From the NCBI GenBank assembly GCA_934343915.1, contig CAKRIL010000027.1, forward strand, positions 1 to 40,063: 40,063 bases of DNA. The letters run 5' to 3'. The translations under genes and the position numbers were made by a program. Numbering within the stretch: the stretch's first letter is position 1; the number at the start of each line of letters is the position of its first letter. The notes beneath the pieces are model-generated. The model was not told the DNA's origin. It was given only the letters and a program-made list of their open reading frames with translations, and ran no database searches. Source of the stretch: an uncultured Lachnospiraceae bacterium (GTDB lineage Bacteria > Bacillota > Clostridia > Lachnospirales > Lachnospiraceae). Positions 14,753 through 22,474 of this stretch are shown piece after piece.

Positions 14753-15649
14753 TCAGATATGCCTCCTCAGTGCCTCCATATACGACACCCCATACCTGCT
14801 GAGTGCCGCATCCTTCCTCGTCACAACCCCGATACGCATCGCACATTCCGAGTTGAGCGGCTTAGCGATGATGTTCTCGCCGTTTAATTCCGCGTCGATT
14901 ACGCCCGAGCATACCGTGAAGCCGTTCAGTCCGATGAGCAGATTAAAAAGCGTAGCCCTGTCGCGCACCATGATATTTTTTGGGAGGTCAAGCGAGCTTA
15001 AAAACTCCTCCGAAAAATAGAACGAGTTGTGCTGTCCCTGCTCGAACACAAGATACGGGTACGGGAGCAAATCCTGAACCTTCAGCATTTTTCTGTCCGC
15101 AAGCGGATGCTTGTTGGATATGAACACATGGGGCTTTGCCTCGAACAGCCCCTGAAACTTAAGGTCACTTTTTGCAATTAATTTGCTCAGCACCGCCTCA
15201 TTGTGCTCGCTGAGATACAGGATACCGATTTCGCTTCTGCCGACCGACACATCATCTATGATTTCATAGGTCTGTGTCTCTCTCAGCGTGAAACTGTATG
15301 CGTCGGCATCATATTCCCTTATCACATCCACGAATGCATTAACCGCAAACGAATAATGCTGGCATGACACTGAAAAGTGAGGCTTCGAATGTCTCTCACC
15401 CTTGAAATGCTCCGCCATCACATCCATCTGCTCCAATATCTGTCTCGCATAGGACAGCAGAGCCTCGCCGTCCCTTGTAAGCTCAACTCCCTTGTTCGTC
15501 CTGACGAACGCCGTTATTCCCATTTCTTTTTCCACACTCTGAATCGCCGTCGTAAGACTCGGCTGTGAAATGAACAGCTTCTCCGCAGCTTCCGTTATAT
15601 TCTTACATTCTGCAACCATGACTATGTACTTTAACTGTTGTAGTGTCAC
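14753..15649 (-). CDS. LysR-family transcriptional regulator
   Basis: The 298-residue protein has the N-terminal winged HTH (MTLQQLKYIVMVAECKNITEAAEKLFISQPSLTTAIQSVEKE, residues 1-42 read in segments) and a C-terminal type 2 periplasmic-binding-like effector domain. The start is a GTG at 15649 with AGGAG about nine bases upstream; no ATG in frame is better placed. It lies 20 bases downstream of the GH32 gene, so it may be cotranscribed with it, and upstream of the MetE-like gene with elements B and C between. Similar LysR proteins occur next to short MetE-like genes, which makes methionine or sulfur control plausible, but neither target nor ligand is shown by the sequence. Confidence 0.9.
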   Translation of the reverse strand: MTLQQLKYIVMVAECKNITEAAEKLFISQPSLTTAIQSVEKEMGITAFVRTNKGVELTRDGEALLSYARQILEQMDVMAEHFKGERHSKPHFSVSCQHYSFAVNAFVDVIREYDADAYSFTLRETQTYEIIDDVSVGRSEIGILYLSEHNEAVLSKLIAKSDLKFQGLFEAKPHVFISNKHPLADRKMLKVQDLLPYPYLVFEQGQHNSFYFSEEFLSSLDLPKNIMVRDRATLFNLLIGLNGFTVCSGVIDAELNGENIIAKPLNSECAMRIGVVTRKDAALSRYGVSYMEALRRHI

Positions 15650-15669
15650 TTTTTTGCTCTCCTATACTT

Positions 15670-16977
15670 TTACTCACACGGGTAAAGTACATTACTAATT
15701 ACATACTGTCCGTCATTTACGAAAATTTCGATGAGATTCTTTTCCTCGTAGACCTCAAGCTCACAGACCTCACCCACACGCGGTGTGCAGCACTTCACAT
15801 GAACATCCACCCCTTGCGGAACACGCTTTGTCCTATCAGTGCAGACACAGCCGCCGTTAAGCTCTATCATCACGCCCGCAAGCTCAACCGACTGGCCTTC
15901 GCGGAGGGTAAGCACCGTGCGGCTTCTTCCGTCCTTTGTCCATCGGGTATATTTTTCCGTACTTTTCTCGCACGAATTTTCGGCAAAATATTCCCTGACA
16001 TTCGGATGCACCGACGTATAAATCTCTCCGCCGCGAAGCGTGACAATGCGGGGAAGGCTCATCATTCCGCTCCAAGGTCTGCCGTCCGCCGCCTCATTGT
16101 CATCAGGCGACTGCGGTATCGGCATCCGCACCCAGGCAATCACACAACGACGACCTGCTTCGTCGATGCAGCTCTGCGGTGCATACAAATCCATTCCGTA
16201 ATCGAGGAACTGCGCCCCGCTCTCAAGTGCCATGCTTCCATCCTCCTCATCAAACGAAAGCTTCTGCATCGTGCTCTGATTTCCCGGATAGTCCGTGTCA
16301 TTTAAAACACCTATCGGTGAGGCAATGAGAATGTGCTGTCCATCTATGCAGAACACATCCGGACACTCCAAAACCGTGCCGAACTGCTTATCCTGAAGCC
16401 TGTTAAGGTACGTCCAGTTCTCACCGTCATCGCTTGTATAGATTAAAAGTACACCCTCCTCCTTCTTATAGCTGCTCGCAAGACACATGAAATACCGCCC
16501 GTTCTCCCTCCACACCTTCGGATCACGGCACTCATAAGGATGCCCGATTTCAAGATCCGTCACAGGAGGAATAATCTGCTTTTTTCCATTAAAATTGTCA
16601 AAGGTAATGCCATCCTCCGAGCTTATCATCGCCTGACTCTGTTCACACAGTCCGTCAACAATGTTATTAATATTCTCGGCATTTTCTTTAAGATACCTTA
16701 CAGCGGTGTAGTAGAGGTTCATTTTCCCGTCAACCTCCAGCGCACTCCCCGAAAACACGCCGTTCCTGTCATAGCTTTTGGTAGGAAAAAGAGCAATCCC
16801 AAGATGCTGCCAGTGAATCAGATCCTCACTCGCCGCATGTCCCCAGTGCATCGTTCCCCACACGGGCGCACATGGAAAATACTGATAGAACAGATGATAT
16901 TTTCCCTTAAAAAATATAAAACCGTTAGGGTCGTTAATCCAATCTCCCGGAGCCTTCAAATGCAGAATATTTTCCAT
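15670..16977 (-). CDS. Glycoside hydrolase family 32, cytoplasmic beta-fructosidase / sucrose-6-phosphate hydrolase
   Basis: The 435-residue enzyme has the three GH32 catalytic motifs: WINDPNG (nucleophile Asp, near residue 14), ECRDP (transition-state stabiliser) and LECPDVF (acid/base Glu). The five-bladed propeller is followed by a compact C-terminal beta-sandwich ending EIFVNDGQYVISNVLYP, so it is complete though shorter than many invertases. There is no signal peptide, implying intracellular hydrolysis of sucrose, sucrose-6-phosphate or short fructans. The ATG at 16977 has AAAGGA eight to nine bases upstream and lies below the promoter at 17028-17055, which rules out longer starts. It is divergent from the GH43-like gene, an arrangement suggesting joint control. 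Confidence 0.9.
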   Translation of the reverse strand: MENILHLKAPGDWINDPNGFIFFKGKYHLFYQYFPCAPVWGTMHWGHAASEDLIHWQHLGIALFPTKSYDRNGVFSGSALEVDGKMNLYYTAVRYLKENAENINNIVDGLCEQSQAMISSEDGITFDNFNGKKQIIPPVTDLEIGHPYECRDPKVWRENGRYFMCLASSYKKEEGVLLIYTSDDGENWTYLNRLQDKQFGTVLECPDVFCIDGQHILIASPIGVLNDTDYPGNQSTMQKLSFDEEDGSMALESGAQFLDYGMDLYAPQSCIDEAGRRCVIAWVRMPIPQSPDDNEAADGRPWSGMMSLPRIVTLRGGEIYTSVHPNVREYFAENSCEKSTEKYTRWTKDGRSRTVLTLREGQSVELAGVMIELNGGCVCTDRTKRVPQGVDVHVKCCTPRVGEVCELEVYEEKNLIEIFVNDGQYVISNVLYPCE

Positions 16978-17027
16978 AACATTCGTCCTTTCACACTTTA
17001 TTTTTATAGTATTTTTCATAACAATAA

Positions 17028-17055
17028 TATATAATATTTCATACAGATTTATCAA
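17028..17055 (-). promoter_or_regulatory. Promoter of the GH32 gene
   Basis: On the minus strand TTGATA (17050-17055) and TATATA (17028-17033) are 16 bases apart, about 50 bases upstream of the GH32 start. The 106-base gap to the divergent gene contains no clear plus-strand promoter that I can name. Confidence 0.5.
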
Positions 17056-17083
17056 GTATCAACTCAGAAACGGGGATAAAATT

Positions 17084-18043
17084 ATGGGAGAAAGCAAAAA
17101 AACAAACATCACAAGCGCGCCGCTCTACCGCGATCCGATTTACGATGCACCGACAGATCCGGTGGTTATATGGAACAACAAGGAGCATAAATGGTGGCTG
17201 CTCTACACCCAGAGAAGAAGCAGCTTGAACGCCATCGGTGTCTCTCATATTCACGGAACCGCCATCGGTGTCGCTTCGTCAGACGACGGGAGCAGATGGC
17301 TCTACCGCGGAACACTTCCGGGACTTGACTTTGAACCGGGTCACAACACCTTCTGGGCTCCCGAAATAATATTCGCTGAGGGCGAATATCACATGTATGT
17401 ATCTTACATAACGGGAGTTCCTACCGACTGGAACTGGTCGAGACATATCGTTCACTACACCGCAGACGATTTGTGGGAGTGGCACTTTGAGAGCGTGCTT
17501 GAGCTCTCCTCCGACCGCGTCATCGACGCCTGTGTGCATCCTATCGGCAATGGTCAGTATAAGATGTGGTACAAGGACGAGCGCCACGACTCGCACACCT
17601 ACAGTGCGGTGAGTGACGACCTCTACAACTGGAGCGTTGTCGGCGAGGAGATTAATTTTAACAGCCACGAGGGTCCTAACGTGTTTGAATTTGGCGGAAA
17701 AAAATGGATGATTACAGATGAGTGGAACGGACTCGGCGTGTATGAGACAGATGATTTCGCACACTGGAACCGACAGGGCGTAATTCTGCGCGACGGTGGC
17801 ACGCGCCCATGCGACGGCGTTATGGCAAGCCATGCCGATATCGTGGTAAACGGCAAAAATGCGTACATTTTCTATTTTACGCACCCGTATTTTCTCAACG
17901 AAAACCGCCTGAACAAGTCTTATGTTCCGAACCCTGACGACGGAAGAGCCTGCATTCAGGCGGCACAGCTTGAAATAGAGGACGGCAGACTCGTCTGCGA
18001 CAGGAATAAGGAATTTGAGTTAAAGCTGGAACATCAGAACTAA
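17084..18043 (+). CDS. Five-bladed beta-propeller glycosidase, GH43/GH32 superfamily
   Basis: The 319-residue protein is a single five-bladed propeller. Candidate catalytic positions follow the GH43 pattern: DAPTDPVVIW (base Asp), VIDACVHPIGNGQYKMWYKD (modulating Asp region) and NSHEGPNVFEFGGKKWM (acid Glu). Repeated blade motifs such as HMYVSYITG and YIFYFTHPYF are visible. Many related cytoplasmic enzymes act on arabinosides, xylosides or fructosides; the divergent GH32 neighbour favours a fructan or plant-oligosaccharide role. There is no signal peptide and no carbohydrate-binding module. GGGGA lies about eight bases before the ATG at 17084. The gene ends 13 bases from the convergent ATC-hydrolase gene. 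Confidence 0.75.
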   Translation: MGESKKTNITSAPLYRDPIYDAPTDPVVIWNNKEHKWWLLYTQRRSSLNAIGVSHIHGTAIGVASSDDGSRWLYRGTLPGLDFEPGHNTFWAPEIIFAEGEYHMYVSYITGVPTDWNWSRHIVHYTADDLWEWHFESVLELSSDRVIDACVHPIGNGQYKMWYKDERHDSHTYSAVSDDLYNWSVVGEEINFNSHEGPNVFEFGGKKWMITDEWNGLGVYETDDFAHWNRQGVILRDGGTRPCDGVMASHADIVVNGKNAYIFYFTHPYFLNENRLNKSYVPNPDDGRACIQAAQLEIEDGRLVCDRNKEFELKLEHQN

Positions 18044-18056
18044 ATCATGTAAAACA

Positions 18057-18701
18057 CTAAACCTGCTTCGCGGTCTTTTTCTTGTAGCCGCAGTCACAGT
18101 AAGGTCCACCCGAGGCAAGCGTGTACTCCCTGACAAAGTCAGTGACACCGCCTGCCTCACTCATTGTGTAATCAAGCCTGCACATCGCAGGAATAAGCTC
18201 GGTAAGTCCAAGCTCCCTCATGAGAGTACATATTCCACAGGTGTAAAATCTCGCCTCATAGCCGCTTCCATCCTCATACTCATAGAAATCCATGTTCCAT
18301 GAATAAGGATTTCTGTCACCCGCCTTTAGCTTTGCCGTGGCTTTCATTCCGTTAATATCCGACTCCGAATATTTTTTCTTCCCGCTCATCCTGCAAAACC
18401 ACTGCATTGCTCCCGTCATCATCGATTTCTTATAGTACTCCGCCGCATCATCGACGCTCGGAAGCTTCGGCATATTAAGAAAAAAAGCCGACAGCATCGC
18501 ACAATTCACAATATTCATTTTGAATCTGTCCGCCTTCTCGAATTCAGGAAGCTTCTCTATAATCTCCCTGTACTTTTTCTTCGCCGACGCAGTTATCCTC
18601 TTACTCTTCTGCGCATCATACTTCAATACCTCCGTGAGATTTCTTTTGAAGGATTTGCCAAAAACCATCCACATACCCATCGGCATACCAGCATACTTCA
18701 T
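18057..18701 (-). CDS. L-2-amino-thiazoline-4-carboxylic acid hydrolase family protein
   Basis: The 214-residue protein fits the ATC_hyd family: a helical N-terminal half and the conserved C-terminal block FYTCGICTLMRELGLTELI, then AMCRLDYTM, and TLASGGPYCDCGYKK. Founding members open the thiazoline ring of ATC on the way to cysteine; most Clostridial members are uncharacterised, so substrate is uncertain. Cysteines in TCGIC, MCRLD and YCDC are candidates for catalysis or metal binding. The ATG at 18701 is fixed by GGAGGAGG eight bases upstream. It is apparently monocistronic, convergent with the GH43-like gene and separated from the LysR gene behind it by element D. Confidence 0.8.
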   Translation of the reverse strand: MKYAGMPMGMWMVFGKSFKRNLTEVLKYDAQKSKRITASAKKKYREIIEKLPEFEKADRFKMNIVNCAMLSAFFLNMPKLPSVDDAAEYYKKSMMTGAMQWFCRMSGKKKYSESDINGMKATAKLKAGDRNPYSWNMDFYEYEDGSGYEARFYTCGICTLMRELGLTELIPAMCRLDYTMSEAGGVTDFVREYTLASGGPYCDCGYKKKTAKQV

Positions 18702-18883
18702 ACAAACAACCTCCTCCATACACTCAGTCAAATGTTAGACGCATATAACTTTTATAAGCAATATCTTACTCCTTAATATTCAAAAATTAAAGGGGATACG
18801 ACAAAAAAAGTTAAGAAAATAATATATTGTTTTACATTAAGCCAGCTCTGCAAATTATAACCTGATTCTCTATAAATTGAATT

Positions 18884-18960
18884 GTGTATAGTAGATTATA
18901 TATATGTATATCAGCTTCGAACAACGGAGCTGATATACATATATATAATCTGCCATACAC
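18884..18960. repeat. Element D: 33-bp-arm hairpin, internal-deletion derivative of the A-C family
   Basis: Arms 18884-18916 and 18928-18960 are inverted repeats matching at 31 of 33 positions around an 11-base loop TCGAACAACGG. The loop and inner arm reproduce the right-hand conserved block of the larger elements (GCTTCG-ACAACGGAGCTGATAT), while P2, P3 and P4 are absent. It reads like element A with everything between the P1 left arm and the right block removed. There is no T-tract, so it is not a standard terminator, although it starts 17 bases beyond the LysR stop codon. Confidence 0.75.
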
Positions 18961-18976
18961 TCACAGTATAGAATTA

Positions 18977-19870
18977 TTATACCTCCTTGTCGTACACCCC
19001 CTCCACGAACCCTATGAACTCCTTCGCCACATGCGAAAGCGTATGCTTCTTATTCCAGATAAGCGCGTAAGACGCGTGCGCCGCCGGGTGGTCTATCTGC
19101 CTCACGCACACGTCGTTATCATGTACCAATGAGCATATCGACTGCGGATATATTGAGATTCCAACGCCGTGCCGGCTGAGCTCATAGGCATTCATCATGT
19201 GTGCTATGCGCCCACATATTTTTGCCGTGTGCTCGGGGCTTGAAAACCACTTGTCAATCTCACTTTTCCGCGACTCTCTTGATGGTATGAGCAGGTCGTA
19301 CGGCAGAAGCTCATCCGGCAAGACAGGAAGATTCTTCTCCGAATACAGCGGATGTCCTTTCGGTATGACTGCCACCCACGGCTCGTCGTACACGGGAAGC
19401 ACATGGAATTCCTCGGTGTTGTACGGTGCGGTAATCATCGCAACCTCGCACAGCCCCTTGGTCACGCGGTTGTTCACATCGTCCGTGTTGCCGTTCCACA
19501 GATTGTACTGCACATTCGGGTGCTTCTTTCGAAACGCAGAAATCCACTCTGCAAAAAGCCTTGGCGCACAGCCCTCAACCGACGCGATGTAAAGCGTTCC
19601 CTGAAGCCCCTCCTTCATCTCCTTCACTTCCTCCTCGGACTTGTTCACCAAGTCAAGAATCTGCGTGGCGTACTGCAAAAACAGCTCACCCTCCTCCGTC
19701 AGGGCGACCTTATGAGGCGAGCGCACAAAAAGCTCCGTGCCAAGCTCCTCCTCCAGTTCCTGTATCTGACGGCTTAACGGTGGCTGTGCTATCGCAAGCT
19801 TTTCCGCTGCCCTCGTAAAGTTCTTCTCCTCCGCAACTGCCTTAAAATATCGTATGTGTCTGAGCTCCAT
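18977..19870 (-). CDS. LysR-family transcriptional regulator
   Basis: The 297-residue protein has an N-terminal HTH (MELRHIRYFKAVAEEKNFTR, then AIAQPPLSRQIQELEEELG) and an effector domain with NLWNGNTDDVNNRV and an extended IPKGHPL segment typical of the CynR/BenM-like branch. The start at 19870 has GGAGGAG five bases upstream. LysR genes usually face a divergent target; here the divergent side holds only a 23-codon open frame, so the original target may be lost. An ATAC-N7-GTAT palindrome upstream of the start is a probable autoregulatory site. Element D follows the gene. Confidence 0.9.
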   Translation of the reverse strand: MELRHIRYFKAVAEEKNFTRAAEKLAIAQPPLSRQIQELEEELGTELFVRSPHKVALTEEGELFLQYATQILDLVNKSEEEVKEMKEGLQGTLYIASVEGCAPRLFAEWISAFRKKHPNVQYNLWNGNTDDVNNRVTKGLCEVAMITAPYNTEEFHVLPVYDEPWVAVIPKGHPLYSEKNLPVLPDELLPYDLLIPSRESRKSEIDKWFSSPEHTAKICGRIAHMMNAYELSRHGVGISIYPQSICSLVHDNDVCVRQIDHPAAHASYALIWNKKHTLSHVAKEFIGFVEGVYDKEV

Positions 19871-19891
19871 ATCTCTCCTCCAACGCTTATG

Positions 19892-19906
19892 ATACCTGTT
19901 AGGTAT
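19892..19906. promoter_or_regulatory. LysR box (ATAC-N7-GTAT)
   Basis: ATACCT-GTT-AGGTAT is a perfect 6-base palindrome with a 3-base centre, 22-36 bases upstream of the LysR start codon. It fits the T-N11-A rule for LysR-type operators. Confidence 0.55.
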
Positions 19907-20017
19907 TGTAATACATTTATTATATGTATTTCACATTATAAACGCAAGGTGTTATATTAAAACCATCAAAAGGAACGTAACGTTTTTCACATATACGGAA
20001 AGGAATCGGTGATTGAT

Positions 20018-20089
20018 ATGAAGAAATTTTTTGAGAGAGTAAGCGAGTTTTTTAAGGAGTACTACATGAGCTTTTCAGAGGTAATCTAG
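20018..20089 (+). pseudogene. 23-codon open frame, possible remnant of the LysR target gene
   Basis: The frame encodes MKKFFERVSEFFKEYYMSFS followed by EVI and a TAG. Beyond the stop the same frame continues for about 18 codons (FPSSVNNFIEMYKTEP and on) into the terminator hairpin. AAGGAA lies somewhat far upstream (about 14 bases). It is divergent from the LysR gene, the usual place for its target, but is too short to recognise. It could instead be a genuine small amphipathic peptide. I cannot decide between these from sequence. Confidence 0.3.
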
Positions 20090-20125
20090 TTTCCGAGCAG
20101 CGTCAACAACTTCATTGAAATGTAT

Positions 20126-20169
20126 AAGACAGAGCCGTGTAATCGCAAGTGACTACACGGCTCTGTCTT
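20126..20169. terminator. Bidirectional terminator hairpin
   Basis: A 16-base perfect stem (AAGACAGAGCCGTGTA with TACACGGCTCTGTCTT) around a 12-base loop lies two bases beyond the MATE stop codon and 36 bases after the 23-codon frame. The T-tract is short on both strands, so release may rest on stem strength. Confidence 0.65.
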
Positions 20170-20171
20170 TA

Positions 20172-21269
20172 TCAAAGCTTCCGCTTTTTAATTCCTCTCA
20201 AAAACACATATCCCACCGCACACGCGATAAACTCCGTTATCGGGAAAGCCTCTGTAATTATGATACCAAAAACCATCAGGACAGCCGTATATATAAGTCC
20301 GTATTTTATTCCGTCCTTTATCCTCTTTTTGTCGCCCATTCCATAGGCAAACGCAATAATCGGCGTGATTGCATCCCTGAGTCCGAACGCCAAGAACAGT
20401 ACAAACTGCTGTACTTTATAGAACAGTCCGTATGCGGTCTGTGCCGAAGGGCTGAACTTCAAAATAAGATTCATCACATACACCATGATTGACATAAGTG
20501 CCTGTGCAATCATCGCCGGAAGCCCTATCGAATAAATCTCCTTTATAATTCTTCCATCCGGCTTCATGTACTTCACACCGTGCTCAAATTCCTTATTTAA
20601 TTTCACATGGAAAATGAACAGCAATGCCGCCGACACCACCTGTCCGATAACTGTCGCATACGCAGCTCCCTTCACTCCCATTTCAGGAACCGGTCCAATA
20701 CCATAAATTATAATCGGATCAAGAACAATATTCACCACTGCACCCACAACCTGACCGATTGTAGAATATAGTGAACGTCCTGTTGCCTGTAAGAGTTTTT
20801 CAAATAATGAAAAGAAAATAATCCCAAAAGAAATTACGCAGCATATTCTTAAGTAGTCTGTTCCCATTGATATAACTTCAGGGTCAATTGTCTGTGATGA
20901 AATATACGCTCTTACTCCGAAAATTCCAAACAACAGGCACACCGCATAAATAATCACCCCAAGAAACAGACTATTTCCTGCAACTTTTGCTGCTTTTTTA
21001 CCATTTCCCTGTCCAAGTGTTCTTGCAAGAAGTGCATTTGTTCCGACACCTGTCCCGATTCCAACTGCTACCATGAGCATCTGCACCGGGAACACCAGTG
21101 TCAGCGCATTTAGTGCCGCCTCACTTCCTAATCTCATATTTCCAACAAAGGCACTGTCTACAATGTTGTAAACCGCCTGCAGCGCCATCGACAAAATCAT
21201 CGGTATGCCCATCTGAACCATGAGCTTTCTTACGGGCATCTCCCTCATCTTATTACCTTTTTCCGTCAT
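20172..21269 (-). CDS. MATE-family efflux pump with internal C-terminal deletion
   Basis: The 365-residue product starts as a normal MATE transporter (MTEKGNKMREMPVRKLMVQM, then GIPMILSMALQAVYNIVDSAFVG) and has the expected GIGTGVGTNALLARTLGQG and mid-protein YATVIGQ repeat. Family members have about 450 residues and 12 helices. Here IIITEAF runs straight into PITEFIACAVGYVFLRGIKK, which is the usual final helix and tail; about 70 residues, roughly helices 10-12 in part, are missing in frame. Intact relatives often have FP both before and after this stretch, so short homology could have driven the deletion. Transport function is doubtful. The ATG at 21269 matches the family N-terminus, with AAGGAG 13 bases upstream; an alternative start at 21248 has AAAGG at better spacing. 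Confidence 0.75.
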   Translation of the reverse strand: MTEKGNKMREMPVRKLMVQMGIPMILSMALQAVYNIVDSAFVGNMRLGSEAALNALTLVFPVQMLMVAVGIGTGVGTNALLARTLGQGNGKKAAKVAGNSLFLGVIIYAVCLLFGIFGVRAYISSQTIDPEVISMGTDYLRICCVISFGIIFFSLFEKLLQATGRSLYSTIGQVVGAVVNIVLDPIIIYGIGPVPEMGVKGAAYATVIGQVVSAALLFIFHVKLNKEFEHGVKYMKPDGRIIKEIYSIGLPAMIAQALMSIMVYVMNLILKFSPSAQTAYGLFYKVQQFVLFLAFGLRDAITPIIAFAYGMGDKKRIKDGIKYGLIYTAVLMVFGIIITEAFPITEFIACAVGYVFLRGIKKRKL

Positions 21270-21308
21270 AATTGTGATTATTCTCCTTGTTTTCCTTATT
21301 TTTTGCAC

Positions 21309-21356
21309 AAAAAAACGAGCAGCGAAAACCGGATTTACGCAGTTCTGCTACTCGTT
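21309..21356 (-). terminator. Terminator of the 21.4-21.8 kb hypothetical gene
   Basis: On the minus strand AACGAGTAGC (21347-21356) pairs with GCTGCTCGTT (21314-21323), one U-G pair, and runs into seven T residues (21309-21315). It lies between the hypothetical gene and the MATE gene. Confidence 0.65.
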
Positions 21357-21415
21357 CATTTGTTAATTATATTTCTCGTTTTTTTAAAAGTCAAACAAAT
21401 TTTTTCTTTCTAATC

Positions 21416-21823
21416 TCAGTCAGCGATATAAAAACCTATCAGAACCATTTCCTTGCCGCTCTTAATTACCCTGAATATTTCTCCGACATTTCCTCTTGAT
21501 ATATACTTATAGTCGTTACAAAAACGATACATCTCCTCATTATTTGCAAGCAGACCTAACATTCTGCCACTGATTTCTTCATCAAAATACCATTCCTCCG
21601 ACAGCCTTTTCATTTCCTCCTGTGGAGCTTCTATTTTCTCGATATTAAGCTCTATTTCAGATGAGGACGCCACTTTAAGCTGTATCAGCTTCCACTTCAA
21701 GGCAACACTCATCGGCACGGAGTTGTCAAGCTTATCGAGCTCAATATAATACGAAACACCACCTTCCGTGTATTCGTTTCCTTCCAACATTTTTTGAATC
21801 TGCAATAATTCTTCGTAGAGCAT
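21416..21823 (-). CDS. Hypothetical protein, acidic, 135 residues
   Basis: I do not recognise this protein. It is soluble, rich in Glu and Leu, with no signal peptide or transmembrane helix. The N-terminal 20 residues look like an amphipathic helix (LYEELLQIQKMLEGNEY), and the rest alternates short strands and helices (VALKWKLIQLKVASSSEIEL; VGEIFRVIKSGKEMVLIGFY). The ATG at 21823 has GGGAGGT seven bases upstream. It lies 45 bases downstream of the truncated nitroreductase and ends before a clear terminator, so it belongs to the same minus-strand transcript. Whether it is itself a fragment of a longer gene cannot be judged. Confidence 0.6.
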   Translation of the reverse strand: MLYEELLQIQKMLEGNEYTEGGVSYYIELDKLDNSVPMSVALKWKLIQLKVASSSEIELNIEKIEAPQEEMKRLSEEWYFDEEISGRMLGLLANNEEMYRFCNDYKYISRGNVGEIFRVIKSGKEMVLIGFYIAD

Positions 21824-21868
21824 AAAATACCTCCCGGGATTACACATCATCCGCATTCTTCATGTTTT

Positions 21869-22309
21869 CTACCTGTATTCAAGCACTTCCTTCATATCCT
21901 TCCTCGGTTTGGGATTCGGGCTTTCATTTGCATAACCGACTGCAACGGCTCCGATTAGCTGCCCCGGCGAGGCAATAAACCTCATCATGTTCTCGTATGC
22001 AAAGCAGGTGTTCGCTATCCACAGGGTTCCAAGTCCAAGCTCCGTCGCCTTCAGCAACATATTTTCAATCGAGGCTCCGCCATAACTGCGCGCAAGCGTG
22101 TCATTAAGTGCTTTCGTGCTCTCCCACAAAAAAGCTATACCGACATTCAAACCTGAGCCCTTCATATATGTGACCGGCTGAAGCTCAACCTGAATCATGA
22201 AATATCCGTTGTCATCCAGATAGCATCTCGAATTTCCTACCTGAAAAAGCTTTTCCGGCTCCAGGATTCTCTTCGCCGTCGTTTTGATTATTTTCTCATG
22301 TGGAAGCAT
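21869..22309 (-). pseudogene. Nitroreductase-like protein lacking the N-terminal FMN-binding segment
   Basis: The second half of this 146-residue frame is clearly a nitroreductase C-terminus: YGGASIENMLLKATELGLG, then TLWIANTCFAYENM and GAVAVGYANESPNPKPRKDM. The first 60-70 residues do not contain the arginine-rich RRSxRxF motif or the APSGxNxQPW motif, both present in the complete paralogue at 6862-7383. A gene that has lost its 5' end and uses an internal start is the simplest reading. AAAGGGG lies about ten bases before the ATG at 22309, so it may still be translated. An esterase tail sits just upstream. Confidence 0.6.
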
Positions 22310-22329
22310 ACATTCAGTCCCCTTTATCT

Positions 22330-22440
22330 TTAATTTTCGGCAAAATAATTTTTCATGGCATACTCAAACTGCTCATTAAATTTCCGTGCGGCGGTCTTAC
22401 TTAACGGCTCGTCGAGACGCATCATGTCAAAGGCGTGCAT
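22330..22440 (-). pseudogene. C-terminal stub of an alpha/beta hydrolase (esterase)
   Basis: A 36-codon frame encodes MHAFDMMRLDEPLSKTAARK and then FNEQFEYAMKNYFAEN. The HAFDMM start is the catalytic-His region at the very end of fold-3 alpha/beta hydrolases, which usually end with a helix like FEYAMKNYF. The upstream 90 percent of such a gene is missing. Compare the intact alpha/beta hydrolase at 24570-25481, where the equivalent LTHAFSVF lies 35 residues from the end. Confidence 0.55.
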
Positions 22441-22474
22441 ATCGGAAATAATTTATACATGTGAGTTCCTCCTG

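Noticed and set aside
15643..16305. 220-codon plus-strand frame opposite GH32
   Set aside because: It is a shadow of the GH32 gene, with no motif or ribosome binding site.
18884..18960. Element D as a terminator of the LysR gene
   Set aside because: No T-tract on either side, unusually long AT-rich arms, and clear kinship to elements A-C.
21309..21356. Hairpin upstream of the MATE gene as an attenuator or riboswitch
   Set aside because: It fits a simple terminator of the preceding gene, and no aptamer-like structure was seen.
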